A stretch of DNA of 64,000 nt from Ophiodon elongatus (lineage: Eukaryota; Chordata; Actinopteri; Perciformes; Hexagrammidae): contig JACSYO010001972.1 of assembly GCA_016806645.1 (NCBI GenBank), positions 913,501 to 977,500 of the forward strand, written 5' to 3'. Below the pieces are notes generated by a model. It was not told where the DNA came from. It saw only the letters and a program-made list of their open reading frames with translations, and searched no databases. How positions within the stretch are numbered: the first letter of the stretch is position 1; the number at the start of each line of letters is the position of its first letter. This document shows positions 1 through 12,900 of the stretch, one piece after another. The position numbers and the translations under genes were made by a program.

Positions 1-2757
1 CACAAAACAATCCCAAACCCAAAAGCTAACTCCACCATGCTTTAATGCTGCACTGGTTACAGAAAATAAGCCAAACTAAGTTGTCACTCCTCTGGCGACA
101 GCAATGAGCTTTTCTTTAGCTGAGAAGAGTGTGTGGAGGAAGCATTAAGTTGTTGAATTTTACTCATTTAATCTGGCTTTCTACGCTTGGTAATGTTACT
201 CCACCGCTTGTTTCTGTCATTGCTGAAGCAACCTCACCTCAGTGACTTTGGGACTCGCCATAAGTCTGCTTATTTTAAATGGAAGTTAGCCACCAACAAC
301 GGTCACAATGGCAACAATACACATAAAAATGGCCACCAATGTGACCATCCTTCTACATTGTTTTATTTTTCTTCTCCTATTCTATTTCTATGGCTAAAAT
401 GCTCCATAGAGCTGAAAGTTACTATAGGTGAACCTTTCACATTGCAGTTATTTCATCCAATTGTTATTGTAAAAAAAAAAGTATTGATTGTAGCCCCTTT
501 AATAGATCAAATTTCAAATAGCCAAGTCTGCATTCTGTCATCTTAAAGACATTGGGCGCAGACACTGAACCATAAGAATGAGCTGAAGAGAGTTGGGTTG
601 GTTACTATGAATGACTACTTTCACATTATCCATTTGATCTATTATTAACAAAAAATATGAAATAGTGCAGCTTTAAAGTCACAATTAAAGACAAAACAAC
701 TTTTACAGTAATGGAGCTTAATATATTTAAAATATTATCAAATGTATCTATAATGCTGGTCTCGTGACTTAGAAATGAAATATGAAATGAGAAATTTCTC
801 AGCTCAGATCATATTTGTAATAACCATTCATGTTGGTCTGGGACCTGCTGCACCTAACTTGCTTTTGAAATATGCATCTGGCAGACAAGACAGAAGAAGA
901 TTTTCCCAAGGAGGAGCAGACTGAGAGGAGGCTTGTCTTTTCCCAATTAGCTGTGTGCTGATGTCATTGCCTGACCACATCACTGCCACATTTGAACCAA
1001 ATCCTGCGCTCAGCTCATTTCCTTCACATGAAATGAGTCGAAACTGATTGCCTCTTCGTCTCGTCGTCTAACACTCTCCAGCCTCGACCATTAAGCGAGC
1101 AGTTTCCTTCTTTACTCTGCCTGAGGGGGGTTTTGTGTAGTTCAGCACAACAACGACAGCCACATCGGTCATAAAAGGGCAAAAAAAGAAAGACAGTGTG
1201 TGTCTTCCAGAGCGTGAGGTGATAAAAATTTGAAAAACCTTTTCTGCCATGCAACGACGGCACCATCGATCGCGCGTCGGGCAGTCAGCTCAAGCCATGC
1301 CTCTTCCTGGAAATTCATTTCTGTGTTTGATGATTATAACTCACAACCATAGTGCTGTCCTCAGCAACTCGCTATCTCTCTGGCTATGACCTTGGTGGTG
1401 ACATGGAATCCAAATCAATATTCACCTGCTCTAGCTCGGGACATATGTGGGAGGTTTCTTTCACCTTGCAAAGCAAGTTGATTGTGATAAACATGGTCAT
1501 CAGCAGATTCCAATTCTAGTGTGTATATGTGATTCTTTGGGATATGAGCTCTTTAAATGTGCAATGTAAAGAATGTGAAGAGGTTACAGTGTTGACGTTG
1601 CGGAGATCTCTACTAGCATGCTAACCGGCCCGTCCTGTCTTGCAATACCACCCGTACCCAGAGAGGTGACAGTGAGTCAATGTAGCGTCCAGTCTGTCCT
1701 CATGTTGAAGGTACAGGGTCCGTGTACGTTTTGATAGTTTGAGAAAATAACTTATTTTCATTTCGTCCTCCCTGTCGACAGGAGGCCACTTAGCTCTGGA
1801 AGACAGACCTGCAGTTAGTGGTTTATTAGCAACTCACACTCTCTGCAAGTACAAACCCCAGCGCCGGGGGTCTGATCCCCGGGGGGACTGCCCCAGCTCG
1901 CTTCCTGATCAGCAAACTTTCTCTTAGTGCCGTTACAAAGGTTAGACCCAGCGCCAGCCCGCTGTGACTCCTGGGGCTGAGGTTTGCACTGGCTTAATGG
2001 AGTTGCCACCGCCCACCCACCTTCGCGGGGAGGACAACAAGAAAATACAAGTCGTGGTGTTCTTGTTTCTGCCACTTTGGATTTATAAACAAGCGATGAA
2101 AACGTACAAGGCCAATTAGCGTCACAATAAACACGCTAGCTAGCGCATTCTTGACATGCTGTTAGTTAGGAGTTCAGCTTATTTTAGAGTTAGAGTTATT
2201 TTTTTTAACTGATTATTGTAAATTTAGATTGTATGGACTCAGTAGTAGAAGGGAAATGCTGCCCCCCCCCTTATTTGTTTGGGGCATGTGGCTACATGTT
2301 ACACATTGCACCTTTAAGTGGGATTTCATGAGTCTTGACATGGCAGTGAGTGTCCGTGACAGAGGCCTATTTCCTGGTCACTTTCCCTTGTTACAGTGTG
2401 ACAGTGTCTCAAGGTGAAAAGAGCCCCAGACAATAACCCTTCATTCAGTCCTTATACCAGCGACCCAGATTTGGATACTGTACCAAAGACGGCAAGCTGA
2501 GTTTTTGTCATGGGTGACCTACAAAACTAGGCAAGCTTGAAAAATTCTTCAGAAATCAAAAGAAAGCATGCGCATCCTATCAGACCTGTTTAACAAACAG
2601 TCCTGGGACTTGAGTTGTAGTCGTTGAATATTTACAGCTTTTTACGCACCAAGGGGGGCACGCCGCTTCATTATCCAAATTGTTTGTTGTCGAGTTATCA
2701 GGCTACTGCTGTGCTGTCTGTTCACACTCACTGCTGCCATTAACCAGAGATAGTTAG

Positions 2758-3640
2758 CAAATCTTTCTTTTCCTTTCGTTGACTGCACATTGGTTTTTGC
2801 TTTTAAAATGACCTACAACACATTGATGTTGATAACACTTGTCTTTCTTTTCTGCCGAAACAAATTACATTTTCAGTAGCACGTTCATGTCTATAATGCC
2901 ATAAACACACACATACTTATAATGCGTAATAATCTGCTTATAGCTCTATATTTAGAGTTATAAGCACCCTTACGCTTTACAACCACAATCATAACACATT
3001 GTAAAGCATTTAAAACGACTTATAATTATCATAGTACTTTTTTTTGCATAAAATATGTTATAATAATTCCCATAGTTGTATTAATGTTATAATATAATAT
3101 ATATTTTTGTCCACCACAGCAAGAGAGGAGATGATAGACACTGCTGCCAGAGAAGCTGCTGACTGACCGCTGATCTTTACTCAGCGAGCAGCAAGTCACT
3201 TAAAGGGTCTGAAAAGTCTGTAGCTATTAACATTCTTCTTTTTGTTGGCCCGCATCTCTTCCATGCATCCCTTGTGTTTTGTCTTATCCAATTTTCCATA
3301 TCCTATTTTTGCAGATGCCCTGTTGAATGAATGCCCTGAGCCCAAAGGGCAAACGATTTAAAGATGTGATTGGGCCCGCCAATTAAGAAAAAGAAACAAT
3401 GAGTTCTGCCTGTTTTATCAAGCGGTGAGACAAAAAAAAGCAAAAGACAGTTGTGTCGGTCCACCGGAAAAACGCTCGGTCTGCCAGATGGCCAGTCCAT
3501 CCCTGCTACCAATCTTTCGTTTCCTTTCATTAAAAGCACTGACAGCACACATAGGTTTGCTTTGAAATGACAGACCACACATTGCTGTGGATAACACCAG
3601 CCTTTCTTTTGTGCCAAAACAAATTGCATTTTCTCCTCAG
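2758..3640. repeat. Diverged direct duplication, two copies about 750 bp apart
   Basis: Positions 2758-2885 and 3509-3640 align by eye over about 125 bp in the same orientation. Shared stretches include the pyrimidine-rich run AATCTTTC, a run ending in AAATGAC, GATAACAC, and CTTTCTTTT followed a few bases later by AAACAAATT and CATTTTC. Either this is a local duplication or both are fragments of one dispersed repeat. Confidence 0.5.
2885..3110. repeat. AT-rich dispersed repeat fragment (TTATAA-rich)
   Basis: This AT-rich stretch is full of TTATAA-type words and AAAGCATTT-like motifs, and it resembles 31140-31410 in composition and recurring words. It looks like the TTATAAG/CTTATAA-rich interspersed repeats common in fish. 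The family name and ends cannot be fixed from the window alone. Confidence 0.35.
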
Positions 3641-5170
3641 AACGGCTGCACAGATAACCACTGCTTTCCTAGCAATACGAAAGCTGCTATTTACTAATCT
3701 CAGCAAAGGTGAACCACATTAGCGACTGTGTTTGGCAGCGTGGGGCCCTGGCTGAGTTGGAAAGAAAGTTATGTCTGCAACCCTCCCCAGACAGAAAGTC
3801 TGCCCATCAATCTCTCACCCAACTGAAAGTAAAACCTTCGTCGAAAAGGAGGAAAGGAACACACGGCTAAAGTAATCATCCAACAGGCATTGATTTATTT
3901 CCATTGAAACAGCGAAGTGATAATACAATCTTTTCAAGCCATGTTAGGTTGGGGATATTCAGTAACTTGTTTTACTCTTATCTGGATCCCCTTGGTCTGT
4001 CTTTGTGTGAAATAAATGCGTTCTCTTGATGTACCCAAGGTTTAAGGTTCTGTACTTGCACAACATGGAAGCTAAAGAAAGGGACATGCTGGAAAACACA
4101 TGTTCTTGTACAGAAGGAGTGAGTTACTGCTGCTGTTTTTTACATGACATTAATGGAAAAATCAGGATTTATGAGAAGACTTATGCAAAGAGGCACCTCT
4201 CTGTAGATTGTCAATTCTGAACTCTTTGGATGTGACTGTTTCCTCTAGCCATTACACATGAAGGAGGATCAACTTTTGCTGGAAGGTTTTTGCATACCAC
4301 TCTCAATGCCTGTTTTGAATCTGGATCTGTATTGGTTTCGGGTGTTCTGACATTTCTATAATCCGGGACTGTGTTCTTTCCCTTATTTAAATAAATAATT
4401 TTATTTTCTTAAACTTGACCAAAACTCAAACATAGAACAGATGTATCAGAAACTATCATATGATTCAAATTAATTTTGAGAGGCAGTGAAACATTGTGTT
4501 TTGTCAACAGGGGCACCAGATGAGAAAACGATATTTAAAATATTTTTTTGGTTGCTATATTTCAGCCTCTCTGCCTGTTTCAGTGTGGGCTTTCCTCCAA
4601 CAATCCAAAGACATGCAGGTTAGGTTAATTACTCTAACTTGCCCGTAGGTGTGAATGTGAGTGTGAATGGCTGTCGGCCTCTATGTGTCAGCACTGTGAT
4701 AGCCTGTCAGGTTTTACCCTGTTTTTGCCCATAGCCAGCTGGAATTGGTTCCAGCCCCGCACAACCATGACGTTTCTGCACTACGTTGAATGTGGACATT
4801 TTTGTATTTGATCAGGGCAAGTGACATAGTACAAGGAGCGACCGTTACTAAAGTTACGTGGTATAATAACAATAATTACGATGAACTATATAATTTCCCC
4901 CTCCTTCTCATTCAACAACAGAGCAACAGAAGGAGCTTGATTTCCGCATTGAATAATTGTTTCTCCGTTTTAACATTTGATTGCCTGGTTGTGCACGCAT
5001 CCCCACTCCACCGGCTCATCAGCTGTTTTTCCTGATTTGCCATGGGGGTTCTCAGTGTGATCGGCCCCTAAGAAAGTCTGCTAAAGTCTGTTGTTATTTA
5101 TTCACATTAATGCATGTTAATTATGGTTGTTAGTTTCAGTTGTTCCGTTGCGTTGTTCCATTAAAATGTC

Positions 5171-6715
5171 ATGTTACGTCGCTACGTTGCGTCGCTACGT
5201 TGCGTCGCTACGTTGCGTCGCTACGTTGCGTCGCTACGTTGCGTCGCTTCGTTGCGTCGCTTCGTTGCGTCGCTTCGTTGCGTCGCTTCGTTGCGTCGCT
5301 TCGTTGCGTCGCTTCGTTGCGTCGCTTCGTTGCGTCGCTTCGTTGCGTCGCTTCGTTCATTCGCTTCGTTGCGTCGCTTCGTTGCGTCGCTTCGTTGCGG
5401 CGTTTCGTTGCGCCGTTACGTTGCGCCGCTACGTTGCGCCGCTACGTTGCGCCGCTACGTTGCGCCGCTACGTTGCGCCGCTACGTTGCCCCGCTACGTT
5501 CGTTGTACCGTTGTTACGTTGCGTTGTTACGTAGAGTTGTTACGTTGCATTGTTACGTAGAGTTGTTACGTTGCATTGTTACGTTGCGTTGTTACGTTGC
5601 GTTGTTACGTTGCGTTGTTATGTTGTTACGTTGCGTTGTTACGTTGCGTTGTTGCGTTGTTACGTTGTTACGTTGCATTGTTACATTATGTTGCGTTGTT
5701 ACATTACGTTGCGTTGTTACATTACGTTGTTTTGTTGCGTTGTTGTGTTGCGTTGTTGTGTTGCGTTGTTGTGTTGCGTTGTTACGTTGCGTTGTTGCAT
5801 TGTTATGTTGCGTTGTTATGTTGTGTTATGTTGTTATGTTGTTACATTGTTACGTTGCGTTGTTACGTTGCAGTGTTATGTGGCGTTGTTACGTTGTTAC
5901 GTTGCGTTGTTGCGTTGTTGCGTTGTTACATTGCGTTGTTACGTTGCGTTGTTACGTTGCGTTGTTACGTTGCGTTGTTACGTTGTGTTGTTACATTGCG
6001 TTGTTACGTTGCGTTCTTACCTTATGCTGCGTTGTTACATTACATTGCGTTGTTACATTACGTTGCATTGTTACGTTGCGTTGTTACGCCGTTACGTTGC
6101 GTTTTTACGTTGCGTTGTTGCGTTGCGTTGCGTTGTTGCGTTGCGTTGTTGCGTTGCTACGTTGCGTTGCTACGTTGCGTTGCTACGTTACATTGTTACA
6201 TTATGTTGCGTTGTTACATTACGTTGCGTTGTTACGCCGTTACGTCGCGTCGCTTCGGCGCGTCGCTTCGGCTCGTCGCTTCGGCTCGTCGCTTCGTCTC
6301 GTCGCTTCGTCCCGCTACGTTGCGCCTCCAAGTTCGTTGTACCGTTGTTACGTTGCGTTGTTACGTTGCGTTGTTACGTTGCGTTGTTACGGTGCGTTGT
6401 TACCTTGCGTTGTTATGTTGCGTTGTTACATTACGTTGCGTTGTTACATTACGTTGTGTTGTTACATTACGTTGCGCCGCTACGTTGCGCCGTTGTTACA
6501 TTACGTTGCGTTGTTACATTACGTTGCGTTGTTACATTACGTTGCGTTTTTATATTACGTTGCGTTTTTACATTACGTTGCGTTTTTTACGTTACACTGT
6601 TACGTTACACTGTTACGTTGTACCGTTACGTTCGGTGTACCGTTACGTTCGTTGTACCGTTGTTACATTGTACCGTTGTTACATTGTACCGTTGTTACGT
6701 TGTACCGTTACGTAC
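5171..6715 (+). repeat. 13-bp minisatellite array, about 1.5 kb
   Basis: The array is built from 13-bp units that change along its length. It begins as GCTACGTTGCGTC (from about 5180), becomes GCTTCGTTGCGTC (about 5243-5400), then GCCGCTACGTTGC-type units (5405-5500), then a long GTTACGTTGCGTT region with 18-bp variants that insert TTACA. A block near 6236-6310 uses CGGCTC words. The segment TTCGTTGTACCGTTGTTACG appears at about 5499 and again at about 6331, so part of the array was duplicated internally. Units of this type have few stop codons, so all three forward frames stay open for hundreds of codons; these are not genes. The right side is followed by a copy of an inverted-repeat end (6818-6890). 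Confidence 0.95.
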
Positions 6716-6817
6716 TATTCTAACCTCTACCAACTAGTTTTGATGCATAAACCTAACCAATCGTATCACAATGCAGATATGATATGAAACACATTAAAAA
6801 AATTCATACTTGGTTAA

Positions 6818-6890
6818 GAAATGTCAACATTCAGCGAATCTGTGGTTTTGCAGAAACATGCAATGCCAACATTTTTTCTATCAACTAGGG
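6818..6890. repeat. Terminal-repeat end of a MITE-like element (copy A)
   Basis: This segment matches the right end of the element at 27050-27278 and, in reverse complement, its left end. Shared landmarks in order are AAATGTCAACATTCA, GTGGTTTTGCAGAAAC, CAATGCCAAC, then ATTTTTTCT. No matching left end was found before the minisatellite, so this copy appears to be one end next to the expanded 13-bp array. Confidence 0.6.
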
Positions 6891-8340
6891 TGTAGATTTT
6901 GTAATTATGAGGAAGACAATGAATTGTTTTTTAGGTTGGGGAGGGTTACATCAGGAGTCAGGTCACGGTTTAAGTTTGGCTGTTTGATTGGCTCACCCTG
7001 TCCCTTTAATCCCAAAACAACAACACCATAAAATTAATTTAACATTCCTGACAGCGAGAGACCTAATCACATTTGAAATCAACGCCAAATGGATCTTTCC
7101 AGCTCTTCACTGTGTGAGGTATAAAACTTCAAGTGTTCATTCACAACCGGGTAATTTAGATCAGTTGCACCGAATGTGTGTGTGCCAGCAGGTTTCTCTT
7201 GAAAAAAAAAATCGCCTAACATTCGACCACAAGACGGGCAACAAGCTTTGTTGCTGTTTGAGAAGCTAACTATACAGCAAAACCAAATGAGGGAATAACA
7301 AAGCAGCAGCAGTCAGATTGTATCAAGTCTGTGTCTGCAGTGCCAGCAACCAGCAGCATTAGCATAGTGCCAGGGCCACATGGTGCTCATGAAGGAAGTC
7401 CAAACAGGGGGATCAACTCTGTGTTTCTCAGCGTCACACTCAGATTCTCTTATTGTGATTGTTCTGCTTCATATTAAAGAGTGGTAGAATGCATTTCAGA
7501 GGAGAAAAGGTAAAATCTGATTTCTTCTCCGAGTCCGTGGAACTCTCTTCTCTTCATCTATTTCTGAATAAAGCTGAGTTTTGCCAGAGCCACAGATTCT
7601 CAAACAAAGCGCGCTTTGGTCTCTCAGGGTTGCCTCGCTCAGAGGTCCATGTGGAGAGCAGCCAGCCTTCAAAGTGAGAAAGCCAACCATCCGCCCAGAA
7701 CTAAAACCTTAGCAGCAACTCAAAGCAATTTTCTGGCTATTTTGTTGATTTAATCCCTAGTTTGTGATGCTTGGGCACAGCAGTGTGACTGTATTGGTGT
7801 GCACGTCGATGTGCATGTGTGACATGAGACGCAGGGTGGCGGGGGTGGGATGGACCCCTGAGGGCCCAGATCCTCAGCGCTCCCATCAGCAAGCCACATT
7901 AGCACTTTTACAGTCTACCCATCATGGAGGCGCTCATCCCTGCCTGTCTAATCAGGGGGCTGAGGGGGTGCATGTGTGTGTGCGTTGAAGCGGTGGGATC
8001 CCTCCAAGCTGAGCTCATCTGTCAGCTTGCCTAATCACACGTCAGGCCGGGATAAAGGGGCCGAGCACCTCTTCCTGGAATATTACCTGCTGACTGCCAG
8101 CCTCCCTGTTTCCGCACACGTGAAGATGGCCAGCAAAGACGCCCCATGTTTTGTACCGCATCCACATCAGCGGCACTAAGTCAGGTGTAGCGAAAAATGA
8201 AACCCCATCATACATATTCCACCGCAGGGTTTGGAATATGCTATGTGTGCTTCTCCAGATATTTTCATGTTGGCTTCTAACAGCTGTTATTAACCTTTAG
8301 AGCTGCCAAGGCACACATTGGTTTTATTACAGGCAGGAAA
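6891..8340. other. Intergenic region upstream of tnc, no gene seen
   Basis: No credible coding region. The part from about 7700 to 8130 looks single-copy and GC-balanced and could hold upstream regulatory DNA of tnc, but no recognised site stands out. Confidence 0.5.
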
Positions 8341-8387
8341 TGATTGGTGTCAGCATCTCTGACAAGGTGGGCTAAAAAGGGCATTAT

Positions 8388-8395
8388 TATATAAA
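8388..8395 (+). promoter_or_regulatory. tnc: Candidate TATA box, possible tnc promoter
   Basis: TATATAAA lies about 1.06 kb before the first tnc coding exon, in sequence that looks single-copy. Vertebrate tnc genes start with a non-coding exon, so a promoter upstream of the coding start is expected. A possible exon-1 donor, GCAG followed by GTAGCG, lies at 8738. No transcript evidence exists here, so both are guesses from sequence. Confidence 0.25.
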
Positions 8396-9435
8396 CTGAG
8401 GCTGAGCCAGACACTTTGCATGCATGGAATCTTTTTCCATAATTTTCTTCTCCCATTTGGTTCCAGTACTGACAGGCTAAGCATTTAACTTTCTATGTCT
8501 CTCAGCATCTTTCAGGATACAAAACTAATAGAAACAGGATTATTAAAGGGAACGAAATGCTTTAAGATTCAGTCAACCAACCCCATATATTTAATATATC
8601 AAAGAGCAAGAAAAAACACCAGGTCTTAAGGTTGGTTTCCATGCCAAAACCTTTTTTTTCCTAACAGACCTTAAATGAAAGAAAACCCAGTGGCTGTCAA
8701 AAGAGCAGTCTGGGAATGCTGACCTGGATGTTTGCAGGTAGCGGTGAAGTTTGTGCTGACCTCTGTGCTTTACAGGAAGCCCACAGATGGTCTAACCATA
8801 CACCGGTATTAATCTGTCAGCTTGGGTTGTGGTCTGGACTGCAGAGAAAAAAGACGGAGGAGGCTCCCCACCATGCAGGTGTTGTTGGGGCTGTCCGTGG
8901 CAACCTGTCTCAACGAGGCTGGAAAAAAGAAAGCCTCAGATTGCCAAGGTCACACGCCGCCCCTGCGGTGGCGGCTGCTCCCTGGCCCTCGAAGGAATTG
9001 TGAGAAGAATGTCATCTGCTAAGTGTGTGTCTCCTCCTCTAAGAGCAGAGGGGCCTAAAATGGGTCAGGGGCAGCAACAGGATTGGAAGTGGTCTTTTGT
9101 TGGGGGTAACAGAAGAAGGTTAATTGCTTTTCGGTGGGATACTATGATATTTCAGTCCAGCTTTAGCCCCCAGTAGGGATGTATGTGTGGTGGGAGTACG
9201 TTAATGAATATATCCTGAAAGGCAAGAGCAAACCAGAAAAGTCCCCCAAAATTCTGCGTAGATTGCTATGTGATGTACATGAAGAGACATAAAGACGAGC
9301 TATGCACAATTTTATGTGCCTGGAAAGAAGTGCCCTTCTTCATTTTTCGCTTGTGTCTGTACTTTCTCTAACTCTAGGACTCAAGAACACCTATTTGATC
9401 CCTGAATAGTCTGCACTCGACTGCTACTTCCTTAG
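8396..9435 (+). other. Possible tnc non-coding first exon and intron 1
   Basis: No protein-coding signal is seen. Coding exon 2 probably begins at 9436, because a pyrimidine-biased stretch ending in CTTCCTTAG lies just before it, leaving 15 nt of 5' UTR ahead of the ATG. The non-coding exon 1 cannot be placed with confidence. Confidence 0.35.
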
Positions 9436-9450
9436 TGTCAGGGTGTCGTC

Positions 9451-9934
9451 ATGGGGATGAAAGGCTTCCTCTTTGGCTGCGTCACCGTGGCCCTGCTCCT
9501 CGAGCTCTCCACCGCCGGCCTGGTCAAGAAGGTCATCCGCCACCGTAGGGACGCTCTGGCGCCTACGAAAACCCAGGAGAACCTCACCCTGCCCCACCCG
9601 GACCAGCCGGTGGTGTTCAACCACGTCTACAACATCAACGTCCCCACCACGTCCCTCTGCTCCGTGGACCTCGACGCTCCCGGCGTCGGCGAGCTCAAAC
9701 ACAAGAGCGCCCCGATGGACATGCAGAACACCGAGCACATGGAGCACACGGTGGACGGCGACAATCAGATCGTCTTCACCCACCGTATCAATATCCCCAA
9801 GCAGGCGTGCGGCTGCGACAACCAGCTGGGTATCAAGGATATCCTGAACAGGCTGGAGATGCTGGAGTCAGAGTTGTCGAGTCTGAGAGATCAGTGCAGC
9901 AGTGGGACGGGCTGCTGTGGATCTCAGGTTACAG
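9451..9934 (+). CDS. tnc: tnc exon: signal peptide and N-terminal assembly domain
   Basis: Encodes residues 1-161 and ends in phase 1 at ACAG before GTAGGT. The ATG at 9451 is chosen because it leads directly into a hydrophobic signal peptide (cleavage probably after Ala22). Next come VKKVIRHRR, conserved in tenascin-C, the NHVYNINVP and IVFTHRINIP segments, a CGC motif at 120-122 and a short heptad helix (Leu132, Leu135, Leu138, Leu142, Leu145) flanked by cysteines. In the family this part forms the trimer coiled coil and the disulfides that join two trimers into a hexabrachion. A second in-frame ATG lies two codons later. Confidence 0.95.
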
Positions 9935-12900
9935 GTAGGTCTATACCTTTCACTCTGCGTGCTGTTGTACTTTAATGACTGTGTTGTAATGGGAGTGTGT
10001 GTCTAGTTTACTATACAAGTCAACTCACGTGAAATCTATTTCTAAAGTGCTTCCAGTTTGAGAGCAGAAAGGTCATACATTATGGATTTCAGTGCAGCAC
10101 AACATTAAAGGCTGGCCAAGGCAATCATTTCGAAAAAAGACAATAATCCTTTAACTACACATTGGCTGTATAAGTGGTTCACAAATTTATCATCCTACCC
10201 TGTAGTCATATTTCTTCCCTTCGTTTTACAACAGCATGGAAATCAATGCGTAAAGACAACCAGTTCTCACTCCCAACTCGTCAAATATCGACACTTGGTC
10301 AGCGCCCGAAGCACTCTTTAGCGTCTGCATGAGACGCTTTCAACTAACGTCAATGTTAACCCTTGTCATTAGACGTCAGAAAAACTGACGTAGAATAAAA
10401 AGCGACAAAGTCTGCGGGTGGGATCGGAGGGAAGGTTGGAGGGGTCAAACAAACACAACCCTTTCACCCAGCCAGGAGACGGTACGTGTGATACAAAGTC
10501 AATGTTGACCTTTTATATTACTTCACTAACGCCAGTTACGTAACAAACGTACTAATTTGAACCCAAACCACAATTTTTTCCTAAACCTTGCCAAGTAGTG
10601 TAGTTTATAAAGTAAACCTTTAAACTAAGTAAATTCCATGGAGGGTTATTAAGACACTAGGCATGTAACAAGTAGAAACGAGCACACCGCTACTAACACG
10701 TTTAGATCGTTTTTTTGACAAGTTGTGAGTAAATGTGTTGATTATAGACACAAAAATCAATTAAATTAATATGATACAGTAAATATTTTGTCATTATTAT
10801 ATATTGTCAGAGACATTATTGTCAAATAGTGGTGCAGCTGTGAGCCTACTTCCTTGAAAACTCACTGTTTCTACATTGAAGGACCTGATGATTTATCACA
10901 ATCCAATGTAGACAAACAGATTGTCAGGATCTTTTTCAAGCTCACGGCTTATCTCCTTTCATGACTTGAATTTAAACATCATCGTCAATGCAAAGCCTCT
11001 TAGCATCTGAGTGTCAGTTATGGGCTGTCGGAGCATCCTTGCCTGCATCCTCAAGTTTGGAAACATTCACCGTGTCAAAAAGATTTCCAGTCTCTGTAAA
11101 TACATTTTTATGGTTTGATGAAATAGACTGAATCCAAAGGCCACCTTGGAATTAAGGATGCAGTCAAAAATCTATTTGATATTTTTACAAAAGGTGGTAC
11201 ATCAGCATAAATTACATATATACTGTGTATATTTACTGACGTATTTCATATTGTAGAACAAAACGTTAAAATCTCTTATGCTTATGTTAACTACAAACCT
11301 TCTTTCATCCATCTAACCAAAAACACATAAAAAAACAACATTGACTTTGAGATAAGGGAATCCTCGTGCTAAAATCCTGACTCATTTTGGGGTTTTAGGA
11401 CTCATTCCTGCAGCACTCTATTGGGCAAGTTGTCTTAGATATGCAGCCATGGTTTGTGGCACACGTTGTTTTACGGAATGATTTGTGAACACGTAGCTTT
11501 ACAATACTTTCTCTTTTTTTCTTGCCCTCCCCCAGGTGAAGTGTCCACAAAGCCCTACTGTAATGGCCGTGGTAACTGGAGCTCCGACACCTGCAGCTGC
11601 TTATGTGAACCTGGATGGAAGGGCCCCAACTGCACCGAACCAGAATGCCCCAATGACTGCCAGGACCAGGGCCGCTGTGTGGATGGCAAATGTGAGTGCT
11701 TTGAGGGCTTTGGTGGCGACGACTGCAGTATTGAGCTCTGTCTGCTGGACTGCGGTGAATATGGCCACTGCGTCGAAGGGTCCTGCCTCTGCGAGGAGGG
11801 CTTCATCGGGGAGGACTGTGCGCAGACCAACTGCCTAAACAACTGCCTGGGACGCGGACGTTGCGTAGACGACGAGTGTGTTTGCGATGAGCCGTGGACC
11901 GGCTTCGACTGCTCTGAACTCATCTGTCCGAACGACTGCTACGACCGTGGACGCTGCATCAACGGCACCTGCTACTGCGATGAGGGCTACGCCGGAGAAG
12001 ACTGCAGTGAGGTCACTTGCTCCGGCAACTGTAACAACCGTGGCATGTGTGTGGATGGCCAGTGTGTGTGCCAGAGCGGCTACAGTGGAGAGGATTGCTC
12101 GAAGCTCACCTGTCCCAAGAACTGCAACGAGAGAGGCCATTGCTTCAACGGGAAGTGCATCTGTGATCCAGGATTTGAGGGTGTAGATTGCTCCATCCTC
12201 TCATGCCCTGACAACTGCAGCAACTGGGGCCAGTGCATTAATGGAGAATGTGTATGTGATGTAGGATACCAAGGCGAAGACTGTAGCGAGCTCTCTTGCC
12301 CTAACAATTGCCAAGACCGTGGGCGCTGCGTCAACGGACAGTGCATGTGCAACAGAGGCTACGCCGGGGAGGACTGCAGCATCAAGACCTGTCCAGAAGC
12401 CTGCATGGGCCGTGGAGACTGCGTGGACGGCAAGTGCCTGTGCTTCGTCGGCTTCACTGGAAAAGACTGCGGCGAGCTGACCTGCCCCAATGACTGCCTG
12501 GACCGCGGTCACTGTGTGAATGGACAATGTGTTTGCCACAAGGGTTTCACTGGTGAGGACTGCAGTGAGAAGACGTGTCCCAAGAACTGTCTTGATAGAG
12601 GTTACTGCATCGATGGCGACTGTGTGTGCTATGAAGGTTTCACCGGGCCGGGCTGCTCCATGCTGACCTGCCCAAATGACTGCCAGAACCAGGGACTCTG
12701 TGAGAACGGAGTTTGTGTTTGCAATGAGGGCTTCATTGGAGAGGACTGCTCTGGAGGTAAGCAAGACCATGCATACATGCTGCGCTGCTTTCTACGGGTT
12801 AATTTAATAGAATTCATTCTCAGACTATATAGACCATACGGTCTACTTCATTGTACCACCAGTGAGGCTTGTGCCTATTGGTGATCGGATCTCATATCGA

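Larger units (their letters stand above)
1..5126. other. Intergenic region 5' of tnc, no gene seen
   Basis: No open reading frame here resembles a protein I recognise; the frames are short and lack exon-like borders. The stretch holds a GC-rich block (about 1800-2060), AT-rich repeat-like sequence (about 2885-3110) and a diverged direct duplication (2758-2885 against 3509-3640, entered separately). Everything else looks like ordinary AT-biased fish intergenic DNA. Confidence 0.6.

Noticed and set aside
5171..6715. CRISPR array
   Set aside because: No fixed-length spacers between identical repeats; this is a head-to-tail eukaryotic minisatellite.
5140..6737. Open frames of up to 527 codons in all three forward frames
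   Set aside because: They run through a stop-poor 13-bp minisatellite; the proteins are repeats of RCVASLR/RCYVALL-like words. Three overlapping frames of the same kind cannot all be genes.
11555..12770. Minus-strand and alternative-frame open frames opposite the EGF exon
   Set aside because: Shadows of the GC-rich, codon-biased tnc exon; no motif and no splice context.
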